A DNA stretch of 64,000 nt, from NCBI RefSeq assembly GCF_000281715.2, contig NZ_CP124576.1, forward strand, positions 4,251,001 to 4,315,000, given 5' to 3'. Under the pieces are notes generated by a model, which saw only the letters and a list, made by a program, of their open reading frames with translations, was not told the DNA's origin and did no database searches. The position numbers were made by a program, and so were the translations under genes. Below, piece after piece: positions 19,343-29,779 of the stretch. The first letter of the stretch is position 1. Each line of letters starts with the position of its first letter. Origin of the DNA: Sphingobium sp. AP49. Lineage in GTDB: Bacteria; Pseudomonadota; Alphaproteobacteria; Sphingomonadales; Sphingomonadaceae.

Positions 19343-20302
19343 ATGTCCGACATGACCGATCAGACCCGACCACCCATCGTCGCCTATGGCCCGCTTTACC
19401 CCTATCTGACCGAGCAACTGGAACGGCGCTTCACCGTCCATGCCGTGGCCGCCGACGCGGATCTGTCCACCTTGCCGGCCGACGTACGCGCGGCGCGCGC
19501 GCTGGTCAGCTTCGGATCGGTCGGGGCGCCGGCCGCAATCATGGACGCGCTGCCCAGGCTGGAGATGATCGGCCTCTTCTCGGTCGGCTATGACAAGGTC
19601 GATGTCGACCATGCCCGGGCCAAGGGCATCCGCGTCACCAACACGCCCGACGTGCTGACCGACGATGTCGCCGACCTGGCCGTCGGCCTGCTCTATGCCA
19701 CGGTGCGCAACATCGCGGCCAATGACGCTCTGGTGCGGTCGGGCGGCTGGGCGCGCGGCGAGAAGCCGGCGCTGTCGGGCCGGGTGACGGGCGCGACCAT
19801 CGGCATATTGGGCCTGGGCCGGATCGGCCGGGCGATCGCCAGGCGGCTGGAGCCGGTCGCGGGTGCAATCCTCTACCATAACCGCAAGCCGGCGGCGGAC
19901 ACGCCCTATCGCTATGTCGCCGACGCCATCGACTTCGCGCGGCAAAGCGACGTGCTGATCGTCGCCACATCGGGCGGGCCGGAAGCGGCCAAGCTGGTCG
20001 ATGGCGCCATGCTCGACGCGCTGGGGCCACAGGGGGTGATCGTGAATATCAGCCGGGGTGGCGTAATCGACGAGGATGCGATGGTCGAGCGCCTCGCCGA
20101 TGGCCGCATTGCCGGCGCCGGCCTGGACGTATTCGCCCATGAACCGCATGTGCCACAGGCGCTGTTCGCGATGAACCATGTCGTGCTGCAACCGCATCAG
20201 GGCAGCGCCACCGTCCACACCCGCAAGGCGATGGCCGATCTGGTGCTCGCCAATCTCGACGCCTGGTTCGGGGATCAGCCGCTGCTGACGCCGGTGGTGT
20301 AG
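19343..20302 (+). CDS. D-isomer-specific 2-hydroxyacid dehydrogenase (hydroxypyruvate/glyoxylate reductase type)
   Basis: 319 residues. Rossmann NAD(P) motif GILGLGRIGRAIARRL at about 154-169. The catalytic triad is present: Arg in NISRGG (about 238), Glu in FAHEPHVP (about 266), His in QPHQGSAT (about 283). Closest in pattern to the glyoxylate/hydroxypyruvate reductase group. Reduces 2-oxoacids with NAD(P)H in the cytoplasm. The substrate is not fixed by sequence. Divergent from metX with only 79 nt between. Confidence 0.87.
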   Translation: MSDMTDQTRPPIVAYGPLYPYLTEQLERRFTVHAVAADADLSTLPADVRAARALVSFGSVGAPAAIMDALPRLEMIGLFSVGYDKVDVDHARAKGIRVTNTPDVLTDDVADLAVGLLYATVRNIAANDALVRSGGWARGEKPALSGRVTGATIGILGLGRIGRAIARRLEPVAGAILYHNRKPAADTPYRYVADAIDFARQSDVLIVATSGGPEAAKLVDGAMLDALGPQGVIVNISRGGVIDEDAMVERLADGRIAGAGLDVFAHEPHVPQALFAMNHVVLQPHQGSATVHTRKAMADLVLANLDAWFGDQPLLTPVV

Positions 20303-20442
20303 CGCCCCGTCGCCGGACAACGGGTGATCTTCCATAGGGGAAATCGGGGATAACCCCGATGGGCCGTCCACCACGCAGCTTCTAGCCTCGCGCCGTGTCA
20401 CAGGCGGCGACGAACGATGCCGCGCGAAACGGAGTCGTCCCC

Positions 20443-22800
20443 ATGGCCGAAGCGAATGTCGATCGTAGCAAGCTACCCCTGCCGGAGCCGAAATTCACCG
20501 GCAAGATCGGCAAGACCTATGATGTGTCGGAATCGGCCTGGCCCGGCCTGCCGACGCCGCCCAAGGGCGCGCCCAATGTCCTGCTGATCCTGCTCGACGA
20601 TGTCGGCTTCGGCCAGGCCGGCACCTTTGGCGGGCCGGTACCGACCCCGACGCTCGACCAGTTGGCGGCCGAGGGCCTGCGCTATACCCGTTTCCACACG
20701 ACGGCGATCTGCGGCCCCTCGCGCGCTGCGCTGATCACCGGGCGCAACCACCATAATTGCGGCACCGGCTTCCTGTCCGAATGGGCGACGGGCTTCCCCA
20801 GCTACAATAATATGATGCCGCAATCGACCGCGACGGTCGGCCGCATCCTGAAGGACAATGGCTATGCCACGTCCTGGTTCGGGAAGAATCACAATACGCC
20901 CGACTGGGAAAGCAGCGTCGCCGGGCCGTTCGATCGCTGGCCGACCGGCATGGGCTTTGACTATTTCTACGGCTTCATCGCCGGCGAGACGCACCAATAT
21001 TATCCGGTGCTGTTCGAGAATACGGTCGCCGTCGAGCCCGATCGCCTGCCCGAAGAGGGCTATCATTTCATGGAAGACATGACCGATCGCGCGATCAACT
21101 GGATCCGCTATTCCAAATCGGTCGCACCCGACAAACCCTTCTTCTGCTATTTTGCCCCGGGCGCCGCGCACGCGCCGCATCATCCCCCGGCAGAATGGCG
21201 CGACAAGTTCAAGGGCCAGTTCGATGCGGGCTGGGAAGCGGTGCGCGAGGAGACATATCAGCGCCAGCTGGCCGGCGGCATCATCCCCGAAGGCACCACG
21301 CTCACCGACAAGCCTGAATGGGTGCAGGAATGGGAAGGCCTGTCGGCCGACGAGAAGAAGCTGTTTTCGCGCTTCATGGAAAATTTCGCCGGCTATCTCG
21401 CCTATGCCGACCATGAGTGCGGACGGGTGGTGGAGGCCGTGAAGCAGCTGGCCGATGCCGACAACACGATCATCATCTATATCGTCGGTGACAATGGCGC
21501 ATCCTCGGAGGGCGGCTTTACCGGCACGGTGAACGAGGTGATGAACCTCAATGGCGTGCCGTCCACGATCGAGGACAATCTGGCCGCCTATGACGATATT
21601 GGCGGCCCCGACACCGAACCCCATTATCCGCTGGGCTGGGCCTGGGCCGGCAATGCGCCGTTCCAGTGGGTCAAGCAGGTCGCATCCCATTTCGGCGGAT
21701 CGCGCAATCCGATGGTCATTAGCTGGCCCGACGGGATCAAGGACGTGGGCGGCATCCGCCCGCAATTCACCCATCTGATCGACATCGTTCCGACCCTGCT
21801 GGATGCCGCCGGTATCCCCGCGCCCGAGTCCGTCAACGGTGTGCAGCAGAAGCCGATGGACGGCGTGTCGATCCGGTCGACCTTCCCCAGTGCCGATGCC
21901 CATGCCGTGCGCGAGCGCCAATATTTCGAGATTTTCTCCAACCGCGCCATCTATGACAAGGGCTGGATCGCCTGCGCCCAGCATACCTTCCCCTGGCGGC
22001 AGGATTATGCGCCGGGCCATTGGGAGAAGGACAAGTGGGAACTCTACCATATCGACGAGGATTTTTCCGAGGCGCATGATCTGGCCGCCCAGCATCCCGC
22101 CAAGCTGGAGGAGCTGAAAAAAATCTTCGACGAGGAAGCGGAAAAATATGGCGTCTATCCGCTCGACGATCGTGGATCGGGTCGGCTGGCCGAACCCAAG
22201 CCGTCGCCCGGCGGCGCCGATCCCAACCGGACCGAGTTCACTTATTATCCCGGCGCCTTCCGCCTGCCCGAAACCGCGTCACCCAATACCAAGAACCGAT
22301 CGCACAGCATCATCGCCCATGTCGAAAATCCCGACGGCAAGGCCGAAGGCGTGATCGTCGCATCGGGCGGCATGTCGGCCGGCTTCTCGCTCTATGTGAA
22401 GGACGGCAAGCCGACCTATCATTATAACTGGTTCGATCGCGAGCGGACCAACGTCGTGTCCGCCAAGCCGCTGCCGACCGGCACGGTGAAGATCGAGCTG
22501 GCCTTTTCCTATGATGGCGGCGGACTGGGCAAGGGCGGCGAGGCGATCCTGCTGGTCAATGGCGAGGAAGTCGCGCGCGAGCGGATCGAGAATACCGTCG
22601 CGGGACGCTTTGGCATCGACACGTTCGGCGTCGGCGCCGACAGCGGCGCACCGGTGTCGGACCAGTATAAGCCGCCCTTCGCCTTCAAGGGCGGCAAGAT
22701 CGACCGGGTCGATATCAAGCTGGCGCCGCGCAACCTGAGCGAGAGCGAGGAAGCCGAACTGCAGGAGCGCTATCTGGCCTTTGCCCAGCATATCGAGTGA
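20443..22800 (+). CDS. Arylsulfatase, cytoplasmic type
   Basis: 785 residues from the ATG at 20443, which has a GGAG about 9 nt upstream; a GTG at 20395 is an alternative that adds 16 residues. Metal-binding DD (residues 52-53) and the sulfatase signature CGPSR (Cys90, the residue converted to formylglycine) followed by AALITGR are intact. No signal peptide, as in Pseudomonas AtsA. Hydrolyses sulfate esters to release sulfate. C-terminal part (about 610-785) is a beta-rich domain. No formylglycine-generating enzyme gene is in the window. A small ATCGGGG/CCCCGAT hairpin lies at 20343-20360 in its leader. Confidence 0.92.
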   Translation: MAEANVDRSKLPLPEPKFTGKIGKTYDVSESAWPGLPTPPKGAPNVLLILLDDVGFGQAGTFGGPVPTPTLDQLAAEGLRYTRFHTTAICGPSRAALITGRNHHNCGTGFLSEWATGFPSYNNMMPQSTATVGRILKDNGYATSWFGKNHNTPDWESSVAGPFDRWPTGMGFDYFYGFIAGETHQYYPVLFENTVAVEPDRLPEEGYHFMEDMTDRAINWIRYSKSVAPDKPFFCYFAPGAAHAPHHPPAEWRDKFKGQFDAGWEAVREETYQRQLAGGIIPEGTTLTDKPEWVQEWEGLSADEKKLFSRFMENFAGYLAYADHECGRVVEAVKQLADADNTIIIYIVGDNGASSEGGFTGTVNEVMNLNGVPSTIEDNLAAYDDIGGPDTEPHYPLGWAWAGNAPFQWVKQVASHFGGSRNPMVISWPDGIKDVGGIRPQFTHLIDIVPTLLDAAGIPAPESVNGVQQKPMDGVSIRSTFPSADAHAVRERQYFEIFSNRAIYDKGWIACAQHTFPWRQDYAPGHWEKDKWELYHIDEDFSEAHDLAAQHPAKLEELKKIFDEEAEKYGVYPLDDRGSGRLAEPKPSPGGADPNRTEFTYYPGAFRLPETASPNTKNRSHSIIAHVENPDGKAEGVIVASGGMSAGFSLYVKDGKPTYHYNWFDRERTNVVSAKPLPTGTVKIELAFSYDGGGLGKGGEAILLVNGEEVARERIENTVAGRFGIDTFGVGADSGAPVSDQYKPPFAFKGGKIDRVDIKLAPRNLSESEEAELQERYLAFAQHIE

Positions 22801-22907
22801 GGCACGCCGTTGCGGCAGGATCGCGCGCCTACCCTGATCCTGCCGCGTCCCGCGTCTTCCATCCAGCCGCTTTGCCTTTGGCGCGGAAGCCGCTAAAGCC
22901 GCGCTCC

Positions 22908-24017
22908 ATGAGCGACGCTGCAGCAAAACCCGCCCCCAAGGACTGGATTCTCGGCATTCATGCCTATGTGCCGGGCAAGTCCGCCGCCGATGATGGCCGG
23001 CCGTTGATCAAGCTGTCTGCCAACGAGAATCCGCTGGGCACCGGCGCGGCCGCCCGTGCGGCCATGGTCGCGGCGACGACGGACCTCGCCACCTATCCCG
23101 ATCCGGGCGCGGCCAAGTTGCGCGAAGCGATCGGCGCGGTCCATGGGCTTGATCCGGCGCGCATCATCTATGGCACCGGGTCGGACGAGCTGCTGCACAT
23201 CGCCGCCAGCGCCTATGCCGGGCCGGGCGACGAGGTGCTCTATGTCCGCTACGGCTTTTCGGTCTATGACATCGCCGCCCGCCGCGTGGGCGCGACGCCG
23301 ATCGAGGCGCCCGACGCCGATTATGCGACCGATGTCGACGCCCTGCTGGCCTGCGTGACGGAGAAGACCAAGGTCGTTTTCCTCGCCAATCCCAACAATC
23401 CCACCGGCACCATGACCAGTCGGGAGGAGATTGCGCGGCTGCATGCCGGGCTGCGCCCCGACATATTGTTCGTGCTGGATCAGGCCTATGCCGAATATCT
23501 GGACGCGGACGAGGATGATGCGGGGCTGGAACTGGCAAAGACCGCGTCCAACGTGTTCGTAACCCGCACTTTCTCGAAAATCTATGGCCTGGCCGCCGAG
23601 CGGATCGGCTGGGGCTATGCTTGTCCCGACGTGATCGACATCCTGCATCGCATCCGCGCGCCGTTCAACGTGACGACCGCCGGCCAGGCGGCCGCCGTCG
23701 CCGCGATCCACGACCATGAATGGGTCGAGGCGAGCCGCGCCCATAACGCGCAATGGCGCGAATGGCTGGCGGGCGAGATCGCGTCGCTGTCCAACCATGG
23801 CCTGCGCGCCGTGCCAAGCCGCACCAATTTCCTGCTGATCCTGTTCGACGGCAAGCTGACCGCCGAGGCAGCAATGAAGGGGCTGTGGGACGAGGGCTAT
23901 GCCACCCGCTGGCTGCCGGGCCAGGGTCTGCCCAACGGCCTGCGGATCACCATCGGCACCGAGGAACAGACCCGCGCCGTCGCCGCCAAGCTGCGCGCCA
24001 TGGCGGAGGCCGCCTGA
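22908..24017 (+). CDS. hisC: Histidinol-phosphate aminotransferase
   Basis: 369 residues from [20 protein letters not shown]. Fold type I PLP enzyme: NPNNPTG at 161-167, DQAYAEY at 191-197, and the PLP lysine in [17 protein letters not shown] (Lys224). Converts histidinol phosphate and 2-oxoglutarate to imidazole-acetol phosphate; in many alphaproteobacteria the same enzyme transaminates prephenate or phenylpyruvate. The neighbour tyrA, 4 nt downstream, fits the second job (tyrosine/phenylalanine). The open frame upstream of 22908 has no family match. Confidence 0.93.
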   Translation: MSDAAAKPAPKDWILGIHAYVPGKSAADDGRPLIKLSANENPLGTGAAARAAMVAATTDLATYPDPGAAKLREAIGAVHGLDPARIIYGTGSDELLHIAASAYAGPGDEVLYVRYGFSVYDIAARRVGATPIEAPDADYATDVDALLACVTEKTKVVFLANPNNPTGTMTSREEIARLHAGLRPDILFVLDQAYAEYLDADEDDAGLELAKTASNVFVTRTFSKIYGLAAERIGWGYACPDVIDILHRIRAPFNVTTAGQAAAVAAIHDHEWVEASRAHNAQWREWLAGEIASLSNHGLRAVPSRTNFLLILFDGKLTAEAAMKGLWDEGYATRWLPGQGLPNGLRITIGTEEQTRAVAAKLRAMAEAA

Positions 24018-24021
24018 AGCG

Positions 24022-24927
24022 ATGCTGCCCTTTTCCCGTATCACCATCATCGGCCTTGGCCTGATCGGATCCTCGCTGGCGCGGGCGATCCGCGAATATA
24101 TGCCCACCGTCCGCGTCACCGGCCATGATGCCGACCCCGCCGTGCGCGAGATCGCCCGGCGTATCGACCTGTGCGACGACATCACCGACACGGCCGGCGC
24201 CTCCGTCACCGACGCCGAACTGGTGGTGCTGTGCGTGCCGGTACGCGCGATGGGCGCGGCGGCGGCGGAGATCGCCGATGACCTGCCAGCCGACGCGATC
24301 ATCAGCGATGTGGGATCGTGCAAGGCGGACGTGCTGGCGCAGCTCAACGCCGCCCTGCCCGGCCGCATCATCATCCCGGCGCATCCGGTGGCCGGCACCG
24401 AAAATAGCGGGCCGGAAGCGGGCTTTGCCACCCTGTTCAAGGGCCGCTGGTCGATCGTCACCCCGCCCGCCGATGCCGATCCGACTGCGGTCGAGCGCGT
24501 GTCGGAACTGTGGCGCCGGGTCGGCGCCGATGTCGAGACGATGGACCCCGCGCATCATGACCTGGTGCTGGCGGTGACCAGCCATCTGCCGCACCTGATC
24601 GCCTATACCATCGTCGGCACCGCCAGCGACCTGGAGAATGTCACCCAGAGCGAGGTGATCAAATATTCGGCCGGCGGCTTCCGCGACTTCACCCGCATCG
24701 CCGCGTCGGACCCGACCATGTGGCGCGACGTGTTCCTGGCGAACAAGGACGCGGTACTGGAAATGCTGCAGCGTTTTTCGGAAGATCTATCCGCGTTGCA
24801 ACGGGCAATCCGCTGGAACGATGGCGACGCGCTGTTCAACCTGTTCACCCGCACCCGCGCGATCCGCCGGTCGATCATCGAACAGGGTCAGGACGATGCC
24901 AAGCCCGACTTCGGCCGTTCGCATTGA
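24022..24927 (+). CDS. tyrA: Prephenate/arogenate dehydrogenase
   Basis: 301 residues starting MLPFSRITIIGLGLIGSSLA; nucleotide-binding GLGLIGSSLA at 11-20. IIPAHPVAGTENSGPEAGFATLFKG-type sequence (HPVAGTE conserved) and TSHLPHLIAYTIVG carry the catalytic His residues of TyrA. Oxidatively decarboxylates prephenate or arogenate for tyrosine synthesis. ATG is 4 nt after the hisC stop, and the frame is open upstream only inside hisC. Cofactor (NAD or NADP) is not decided. Confidence 0.92.
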   Translation: MLPFSRITIIGLGLIGSSLARAIREYMPTVRVTGHDADPAVREIARRIDLCDDITDTAGASVTDAELVVLCVPVRAMGAAAAEIADDLPADAIISDVGSCKADVLAQLNAALPGRIIIPAHPVAGTENSGPEAGFATLFKGRWSIVTPPADADPTAVERVSELWRRVGADVETMDPAHHDLVLAVTSHLPHLIAYTIVGTASDLENVTQSEVIKYSAGGFRDFTRIAASDPTMWRDVFLANKDAVLEMLQRFSEDLSALQRAIRWNDGDALFNLFTRTRAIRRSIIEQGQDDAKPDFGRSH

Positions 24928-24930
24928 TAG

Positions 24931-25013
24931 CAAGCTGCCATGATGCTCCCGCATCAGCAGCTTGAAACGCTCAGGCGCCGCGCGGGCTTGGCAAAGCGCG
25001 AAAGGCGCTTTGC
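24931..25013. terminator. Two hairpins between convergent tyrA and plsC
   Basis: First hairpin 24931-24964: CAAGCTGC pairs with GCAGCTTG, and inner TGATGC with GCATCA, one 2-nt bulge. Second 24991-25013: GCAAAGCGC-GAAAG-GCGCTTTGC, perfect 9-bp stem. Neither has a T run. Lies directly after the tyrA stop and before the plsC stop. Confidence 0.55.
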
Positions 25014-25021
25014 GAATCTGT

Positions 25022-25723
25022 TCAATTAAGTGCGTTGATCGCCGCATGGACGCGGATTTCGGCCTCCTTGCGGTCGAGGCCGGTGGGGACGATTTCGCCC
25101 ACCTTGTAGGTGATCGTACCGGGGCGCTTGAGGAACTTGCCACGTGGCGACACGATGCCGCTGTTGATGGCGATCGGCACCACCGGCAGGCCGAGCAGGC
25201 TGTAGAGACCGGCAAAACCGGACTTGAGCGGCGGCGCTTCGCCATGGGGCACGCGCGTGCCTTCGGGGAAGAGGCAGACGGCCCGCCCCTGTGCCACCGC
25301 CGCCTTGGCCGCAGCGCGCAGAGTTCGCAGCGCGCTGGCACCGGCGGTCCGCTCGATCGGGATCAGGCCATAGCGGCGGGCGATGCCGCCCCAGAAGGGA
25401 ATATCGAGCAGTTCGCGCTTCGCGCCGATCGCCGGCTTGTCGAACAGGCAGAGCAGGTCGATCGTCTCGAACATCGATTCATGCTTGACGATATAGAGAT
25501 AGGGACCGTGCGGCAGCTCCCCATCAACCACCACCTTCTGCCCCAGCAGCCAACGCGCACAGAAACGGTGGTAGCGGCTCCAGCCGGTCGCGACCGAGGC
25601 GACATAGGCGGGATTGAAGAACCCACCGATCACCGCGCCGGTCACGAACAAGGCGGTGCCGACGTAGAAGGCCAGCATGAACAGGAGCGAACGGAGGGCG
25701 GTAAGCAGGATCATAGCCTTCAT
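25022..25723 (-). CDS. plsC: 1-acyl-sn-glycerol-3-phosphate acyltransferase
   Basis: 233 residues. One membrane segment at the N-terminus (LLFMLAFYVGTALFVTGAVIGG), then the acyltransferase motif KHESMFETIDL, the H-X4-E variant of the usual H-X4-D. Second motif LIPIERTAG, third LFPEGTRVPHGE. Adds the second acyl chain to lysophosphatidate in the inner membrane to make phosphatidic acid. Last gene of ftsE-ftsX-ydcF-plsC; start overlaps the ydcF stop by 4 nt. Confidence 0.9.
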   Translation of the reverse strand: MKAMILLTALRSLLFMLAFYVGTALFVTGAVIGGFFNPAYVASVATGWSRYHRFCARWLLGQKVVVDGELPHGPYLYIVKHESMFETIDLLCLFDKPAIGAKRELLDIPFWGGIARRYGLIPIERTAGASALRTLRAAAKAAVAQGRAVCLFPEGTRVPHGEAPPLKSGFAGLYSLLGLPVVPIAINSGIVSPRGKFLKRPGTITYKVGEIVPTGLDRKEAEIRVHAAINALN

Positions 25724-26250
25724 ATGCCGATCAGGGCGGCCATGCGGCGCGCCAGATATTTATTATATTCCCGCACCAGAATGGTGAGGCTGGGCCGACT
25801 AGGCACGGCGTCATACACCAGGTTGATGCGGCCGGGCAGCGCCTGATGCAGTTCCAGTGCGGCGCGGCGCATGTGCCAGTCGGTGGTGATCAGGCGCACG
25901 CTCTGATAGTCACGCCGCTCCAACCAGCGCGCCGTCTCGATCGCGTTGGACCGTGTGTCGATCGCCTCGCGTCCCAGCGTGATGCAGCAAGTGAAGAGCG
26001 ACAGCCGCGCTTTATATTCGGCTGCCAGCTCGACCGGACGCACCGCGCGATCGACGCCGGAGATCAGCATCCGCTTGGCCGCCCCTTCTTCCAGCAGGGC
26101 AAGACCGCGATCGATCCGTCCTGCCCCACCGGTCAACACGACGATAGCGTCGGTTTTCCGGCCATCCAGCGGCTGAGGCAGGAAAATCGCGAACCAGGCA
26201 AAGCCCAATATCCAGCCCAGCAGCGAAACGGCGAGGATACGAACGATCAC
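25720..26250 (-). CDS. YdcF-family (DUF218) membrane-anchored protein
   Basis: 176 residues starting at a GTG (26250) whose GTGA overlaps the ftsX stop; no ATG exists between the ftsX end and the DUF218 domain. An N-terminal membrane segment (VIVRILAVSLLGWILGFAWF) is followed by DUF218: DAIVVLTGGAGRIDRGLALLEEG, then TRSNAIETARWL and TTDWHMRRAALEL. Family members such as ElyC/SanA affect envelope synthesis. Placed between ftsX and plsC with 4-nt overlaps on both sides. Confidence 0.87.
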   Translation of the reverse strand: MIVRILAVSLLGWILGFAWFAIFLPQPLDGRKTDAIVVLTGGAGRIDRGLALLEEGAAKRMLISGVDRAVRPVELAAEYKARLSLFTCCITLGREAIDTRSNAIETARWLERRDYQSVRLITTDWHMRRAALELHQALPGRINLVYDAVPSRPSLTILVREYNKYLARRMAALIGI

Positions 26251-27149
26251 AGTGCCCGCCCCAGCGCCCGCAAGACCGTCCAACGCCCCGCCAGCGTCGC
26301 GAGCAGGATGCCGGCAATCGGGACCGCCACCAGGACCGCCCAACTGGCCGGCGGCAAGGCGACTGCTGCCAGAAGCTGCGACCCGGTCGCCGACAGGCGC
26401 GCGCCGATAAGCAGGATCACCAATATTCCAAAGGCGAAGCCCAGCGCCCCGCCCATCAGCGCATCCAGTGCGATACGACGCTGGAACAGGCGGGCGATCT
26501 GTACGTCGGTCGCGCCCATCAGGTGCAGTACCTCGATCGTGCCGCGATGACTGTCATGCGCCCCGCGCGCTGCCAGCACGACGACGGCCCCCGTCGCCAG
26601 CCCCATAAGCACGACGACGCCAATGGCGAGCCAGGTCAGGGCCGTCAGCAACCCCGCCAACGGCAGCAAAAAGGCGGCATGCGGTTCGATCCGCAGCTTG
26701 GGCGAGAGGCGCGCGAGCAGACCGCGCACCCGCTCGACCTTCATTCCGGCATCCCCGGCGGTCAGGGTCACATCGATCAACGCCGGGATCGGCAGGTCTC
26801 CGCTCGTCACATCCTCGCCCAGCCATGGCCGCAGCTGATCGGCCAGCGTGGCCGGGTCCACCATGGCGACGCTGCGGACATCGGCCGCGCCGCGCAGCGC
26901 CTGCTGCACTTGCCCGGCCAGGCGATCGCGCTGTTCAGCATTGGCTTCCACAATTTGGACCGTTGCCCGGCCGGCAAGGTCGGCGCCCATCGCCCGGACG
27001 GCGGTGCCCAGCCCCAGACCCGCTGCGGCGGCCAGCACCGTCAGGAATATCATGATCGCGATGATCCACGGCATCGGCCCCGCCACCCGCCCGGCCGGCA
27101 GCAGACGATGGCGTGCGGCCGCAGCGGCACGGCGATTGCCCCCAGCCAT
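26247..27149 (-). CDS. ftsX: Cell division protein FtsX
   Basis: 300 residues. Four membrane segments: one N-terminal (WIIAIMIFLTVLAAAAGLGLG) and three in the C-terminal half in FtsX/permease layout, with a periplasmic extracellular loop about residues 65-150. The C-terminal block includes HRGTIEVLHLMGATDVQIARLFQRR, typical of FtsX. Forms with FtsE an ABC-type complex that controls peptidoglycan hydrolases at the septum. Starts 1 nt inside the ftsE stop (TGATG). Confidence 0.9.
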   Translation of the reverse strand: MAGGNRRAAAAARHRLLPAGRVAGPMPWIIAIMIFLTVLAAAAGLGLGTAVRAMGADLAGRATVQIVEANAEQRDRLAGQVQQALRGAADVRSVAMVDPATLADQLRPWLGEDVTSGDLPIPALIDVTLTAGDAGMKVERVRGLLARLSPKLRIEPHAAFLLPLAGLLTALTWLAIGVVVLMGLATGAVVVLAARGAHDSHRGTIEVLHLMGATDVQIARLFQRRIALDALMGGALGFAFGILVILLIGARLSATGSQLLAAVALPPASWAVLVAVPIAGILLATLAGRWTVLRALGRAL

Positions 27150-27859
27150 CAGCCCGCCCCCTGCGGACGGGGCGGATAGCGCAGCGCTCCGGTCGGATCG
27201 GCCAGCCGCCCCTTGTCCAGCCGCATCATCTGCGCGCCCGTCACCTGTGCCATCAGCGGCAGGTCATGGGTGGCAACGACGATCGTGGTGCCCAGCCGAT
27301 TGAGCGCCTCGAACAAGGTCATCAGGCGACGAGCCATGTCGGCATCGACGTTGCCGGTCGGCTCGTCCGCGACCAATATTTCGGGGCGGCCGATCACCGC
27401 GCGGGCGATGGCGACCCGCTGCTGCTCCCCGCCCGACAAGGTTGCAGGCCGTGCCAGGCCCCGGTCTCCCAGGCCGACCCAGTTCAACATCTCCGTCACT
27501 GGCGCATCGATTTCCGATTCCTCCATGCCCGACACGCGCAACGGCAGAGCGATATTGTCGTAGGCCGACAGATGCGGGACCAGGCGGAAATCCTGGAACA
27601 CCACGCCGATACGGCGCCGAAATCCGGGCAGTCGCTTGCGTGGCAAGGTCACCACATCCTCGCCAAACAGGCGGATGACGCCCCGGCTTGGCCGCTGGGC
27701 AAGGTAGAGGAGCTTCAAGAGCGAGGTCTTGCCGGCACCCGACGACCCGGTGAGAAAATAAAAGCCGCCGCTGTGCAGCGAGAAGCTGACGTCGGACAGG
27801 GTCTCGCTGTCCAGACCATAGCGCAGACCGACATTTTCGAACTGGACGATGGCCGACAT
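27149..27859 (-). CDS. ftsE: Cell division ATP-binding protein FtsE
   Basis: 236 residues from MSAIVQFENVGLRYG. ABC ATPase with Walker A GSSGAGKTS at 38-46, Q-loop VFQDFRLVPHL, signature LSGGEQQR at 141-148, Walker B ILVADEP at 161-167 and H-loop His198. It drives FtsX conformational change during division. First gene of ftsE-ftsX-ydcF-plsC; divergent from the zinc-ribbon gene at 28042. The open frame upstream of 27859 shows no FtsE similarity and is not used. Confidence 0.93.
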   Translation of the reverse strand: MSAIVQFENVGLRYGLDSETLSDVSFSLHSGGFYFLTGSSGAGKTSLLKLLYLAQRPSRGVIRLFGEDVVTLPRKRLPGFRRRIGVVFQDFRLVPHLSAYDNIALPLRVSGMEESEIDAPVTEMLNWVGLGDRGLARPATLSGGEQQRVAIARAVIGRPEILVADEPTGNVDADMARRLMTLFEALNRLGTTIVVATHDLPLMAQVTGAQMMRLDKGRLADPTGALRYPPRPQGAG

Positions 27860-28041
27860 GACTGAATTATGGCGCCGATGCGCTCCCTGGTTCCCCGAAG
27901 CCCAGCCATGGCACAGCGGGCAGGGAGCCGTAAAGAGCCGTGCCAGAATAGAGGTCCGCAGATCGCCGCGAGTCGCGTCGATCTTCATGCGCCTGTCGCT
28001 GGCATCTTGCCCTAGAGTCCCTGGCATGCCTATGAAGCGAA

Positions 28042-28857
28042 ATGATCCTGGTGTGCCCCAATTGCGCGACGCGCTACATCGTGCCGGACACTGCCGTCGG
28101 CCCGGACGGCCGCCAGGTCCGCTGCGCAGCCTGCAAGCATAGCTGGTTCCAGGAGCCGCCAGCGCTGGCGGCTCGGGAAGCGGTATCGCCACCGGCACCG
28201 CCGCCCGTGCCCCCGCCACCACCGCCCGTGGCCCCGCCAGCGCCGATCGTGGAAGCGCCAGCGCCATCTGCGCCCGAGCCCCAAAAGCCGGCCTTTGTCG
28301 AAACGCCGGTCGAGGCGCCCGTGGTGGAAGCGCCTGTGGTGGCGCCGAATAATCGATTCGACGACATTTATGCGGGGGTTATTCCGCCATCGACCGAAGC
28401 CGAGCGGATCGCCCCCCCGGCGGCGGCGAAGCGACGGCGCAACCCCCTGAAGCTGTGGACCTACGCGGCGATCGGTTTCTGCCTGATCATCGCCGCCGCA
28501 GGCGGGGCGCTCTGGTATTTCGGCCCGCCGGGATGGGCCATCAGCATGGGCTTGGTCGCCGAAGAGGGCGATCCCGACCTGCTATTCTACCTGTCCAAGC
28601 CCGCCGAGCGGCGCAAGCTGCCGACCGGCGAGGAATATTTCGCCTTTGGCGCGCGGATCGTGAACAGCGGCAAGCAGGCGCTGTCGGTGCCGCCGGTACT
28701 GGTACAACTGCGCGATCGGCAGAACCGGCTGGTGTTCAGCTGGACCACCAAGGCGGACAAGAGCCGGCTAAAGCCCGGCGAGGAAGCGTCGATCAACGAA
28801 AGCCGGATCGACATTCCCAAAAATGCCGAGAATCTGTCGCTGACCTTCGTGGAGTAA
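28042..28857 (+). CDS. MJ0042-type zinc-ribbon protein with membrane anchor
   Basis: 271 residues. The N-terminus is a zinc ribbon [16 protein letters not shown]...CAACKHSWF (two CxxC pairs, residues 5-8 and 28-31). A long Pro/Ala-rich linker (about 40-110) leads to one membrane segment (about 137-160, [20 protein letters not shown]) and a C-terminal DUF3426-like periplasmic domain. Function unknown; the family is widespread in alphaproteobacteria next to division genes, and here it is divergent from ftsE. Confidence 0.85.
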   Translation: MILVCPNCATRYIVPDTAVGPDGRQVRCAACKHSWFQEPPALAAREAVSPPAPPPVPPPPPPVAPPAPIVEAPAPSAPEPQKPAFVETPVEAPVVEAPVVAPNNRFDDIYAGVIPPSTEAERIAPPAAAKRRRNPLKLWTYAAIGFCLIIAAAGGALWYFGPPGWAISMGLVAEEGDPDLLFYLSKPAERRKLPTGEEYFAFGARIVNSGKQALSVPPVLVQLRDRQNRLVFSWTTKADKSRLKPGEEASINESRIDIPKNAENLSLTFVE

Positions 28858-28873
28858 ATGCGCGCCCTTACCG

Positions 28874-29779
28874 TCAGGGATAGCTGACGGTCTTGGGCCG
28901 CCCCTGCGGGATCGGGATAAATTCCTGATCGTCGCCCGGGATCAGCGGGAAGCGCATCGCGTCCCAATCCTCACGCGCCTGCATCAGCCGATCGGGGCGC
29001 GACGAGACGAAATTCCACCAGACATGGCGCGGGGTCGCGAACGCCTCTCCTCCGCACAGGACCAGATTGGCGCCCTGATCGCTGTGCAGCGTCGCGGGCA
29101 CGCCGGGGCGCAGCACATAGAGGGTCTGGGGCAGCAGCTCGACGCCGTCGAGCGTGGCCGATCCCTGCCAGAGATAGAGCGCCCGCTCCTCCGCGATGGC
29201 ATCGACGGGGATGGAGCCGCCGGGGCGGAGCTGGATATCGGCATAGATGGTGTCGGCATAGGTCGAGACCTGTGCCGTCTCGCCCCAGAGCGTGCCCATG
29301 ATGACCCGCACCCAGGAGGCATGATCCTCCAGCACCGGCAGGCCGCCGCCCTCGACATGCTCGAACGCTGGGTCACGCTCCTCGTCACGCTCCGGCAGGG
29401 CGAGCCAGGTCTGGATCGCCAGCAATTTGCTGTCATGGCCGCGATCGGCAACCGGTGTGCGTTCGGAATGGACGATGCCCTTGCCCGCCGTCATCAGATT
29501 GACTGCGCCAGGACCGATCAACTGCTCCGTCCCCAGCGAGTCGCGATGGAGGAACGTCCCTTCCAGCATATAGGTGACGGTGGCGAGGTTGATGTGCGGA
29601 TGCGGGCGCACATCAACCCCCTGACCGGCCGGCAGCGCGGCAGGGCCGGCCTGATCGAAGAAGATGAAGGGGCCGACCATGGTCCGCTCCTTCGCCGGAA
29701 GCGCGCGATGCACCTTGAAATCGCCCAGATCATGGGTCGTGGGCATGATCGTCTGAATGATCGGCGAATCATCGGTCAT
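28874..29779 (-). CDS. Pirin family protein
   Basis: 301 residues with two cupin domains. RPHPHINLATVTYMLEGTFLHRDSLG holds the metal-binding His pair and Glu of pirin (about residues 55-80), and GIVHSERTP the next His. Bacterial pirins can have quercetin 2,3-dioxygenase activity or bind partner enzymes; which one applies here is unknown. The start overlaps the GST stop by 4 nt, so the two are translated together. Confidence 0.88.
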   Translation of the reverse strand: MTDDSPIIQTIMPTTHDLGDFKVHRALPAKERTMVGPFIFFDQAGPAALPAGQGVDVRPHPHINLATVTYMLEGTFLHRDSLGTEQLIGPGAVNLMTAGKGIVHSERTPVADRGHDSKLLAIQTWLALPERDEERDPAFEHVEGGGLPVLEDHASWVRVIMGTLWGETAQVSTYADTIYADIQLRPGGSIPVDAIAEERALYLWQGSATLDGVELLPQTLYVLRPGVPATLHSDQGANLVLCGGEAFATPRHVWWNFVSSRPDRLMQAREDWDAMRFPLIPGDDQEFIPIPQGRPKTVSYP

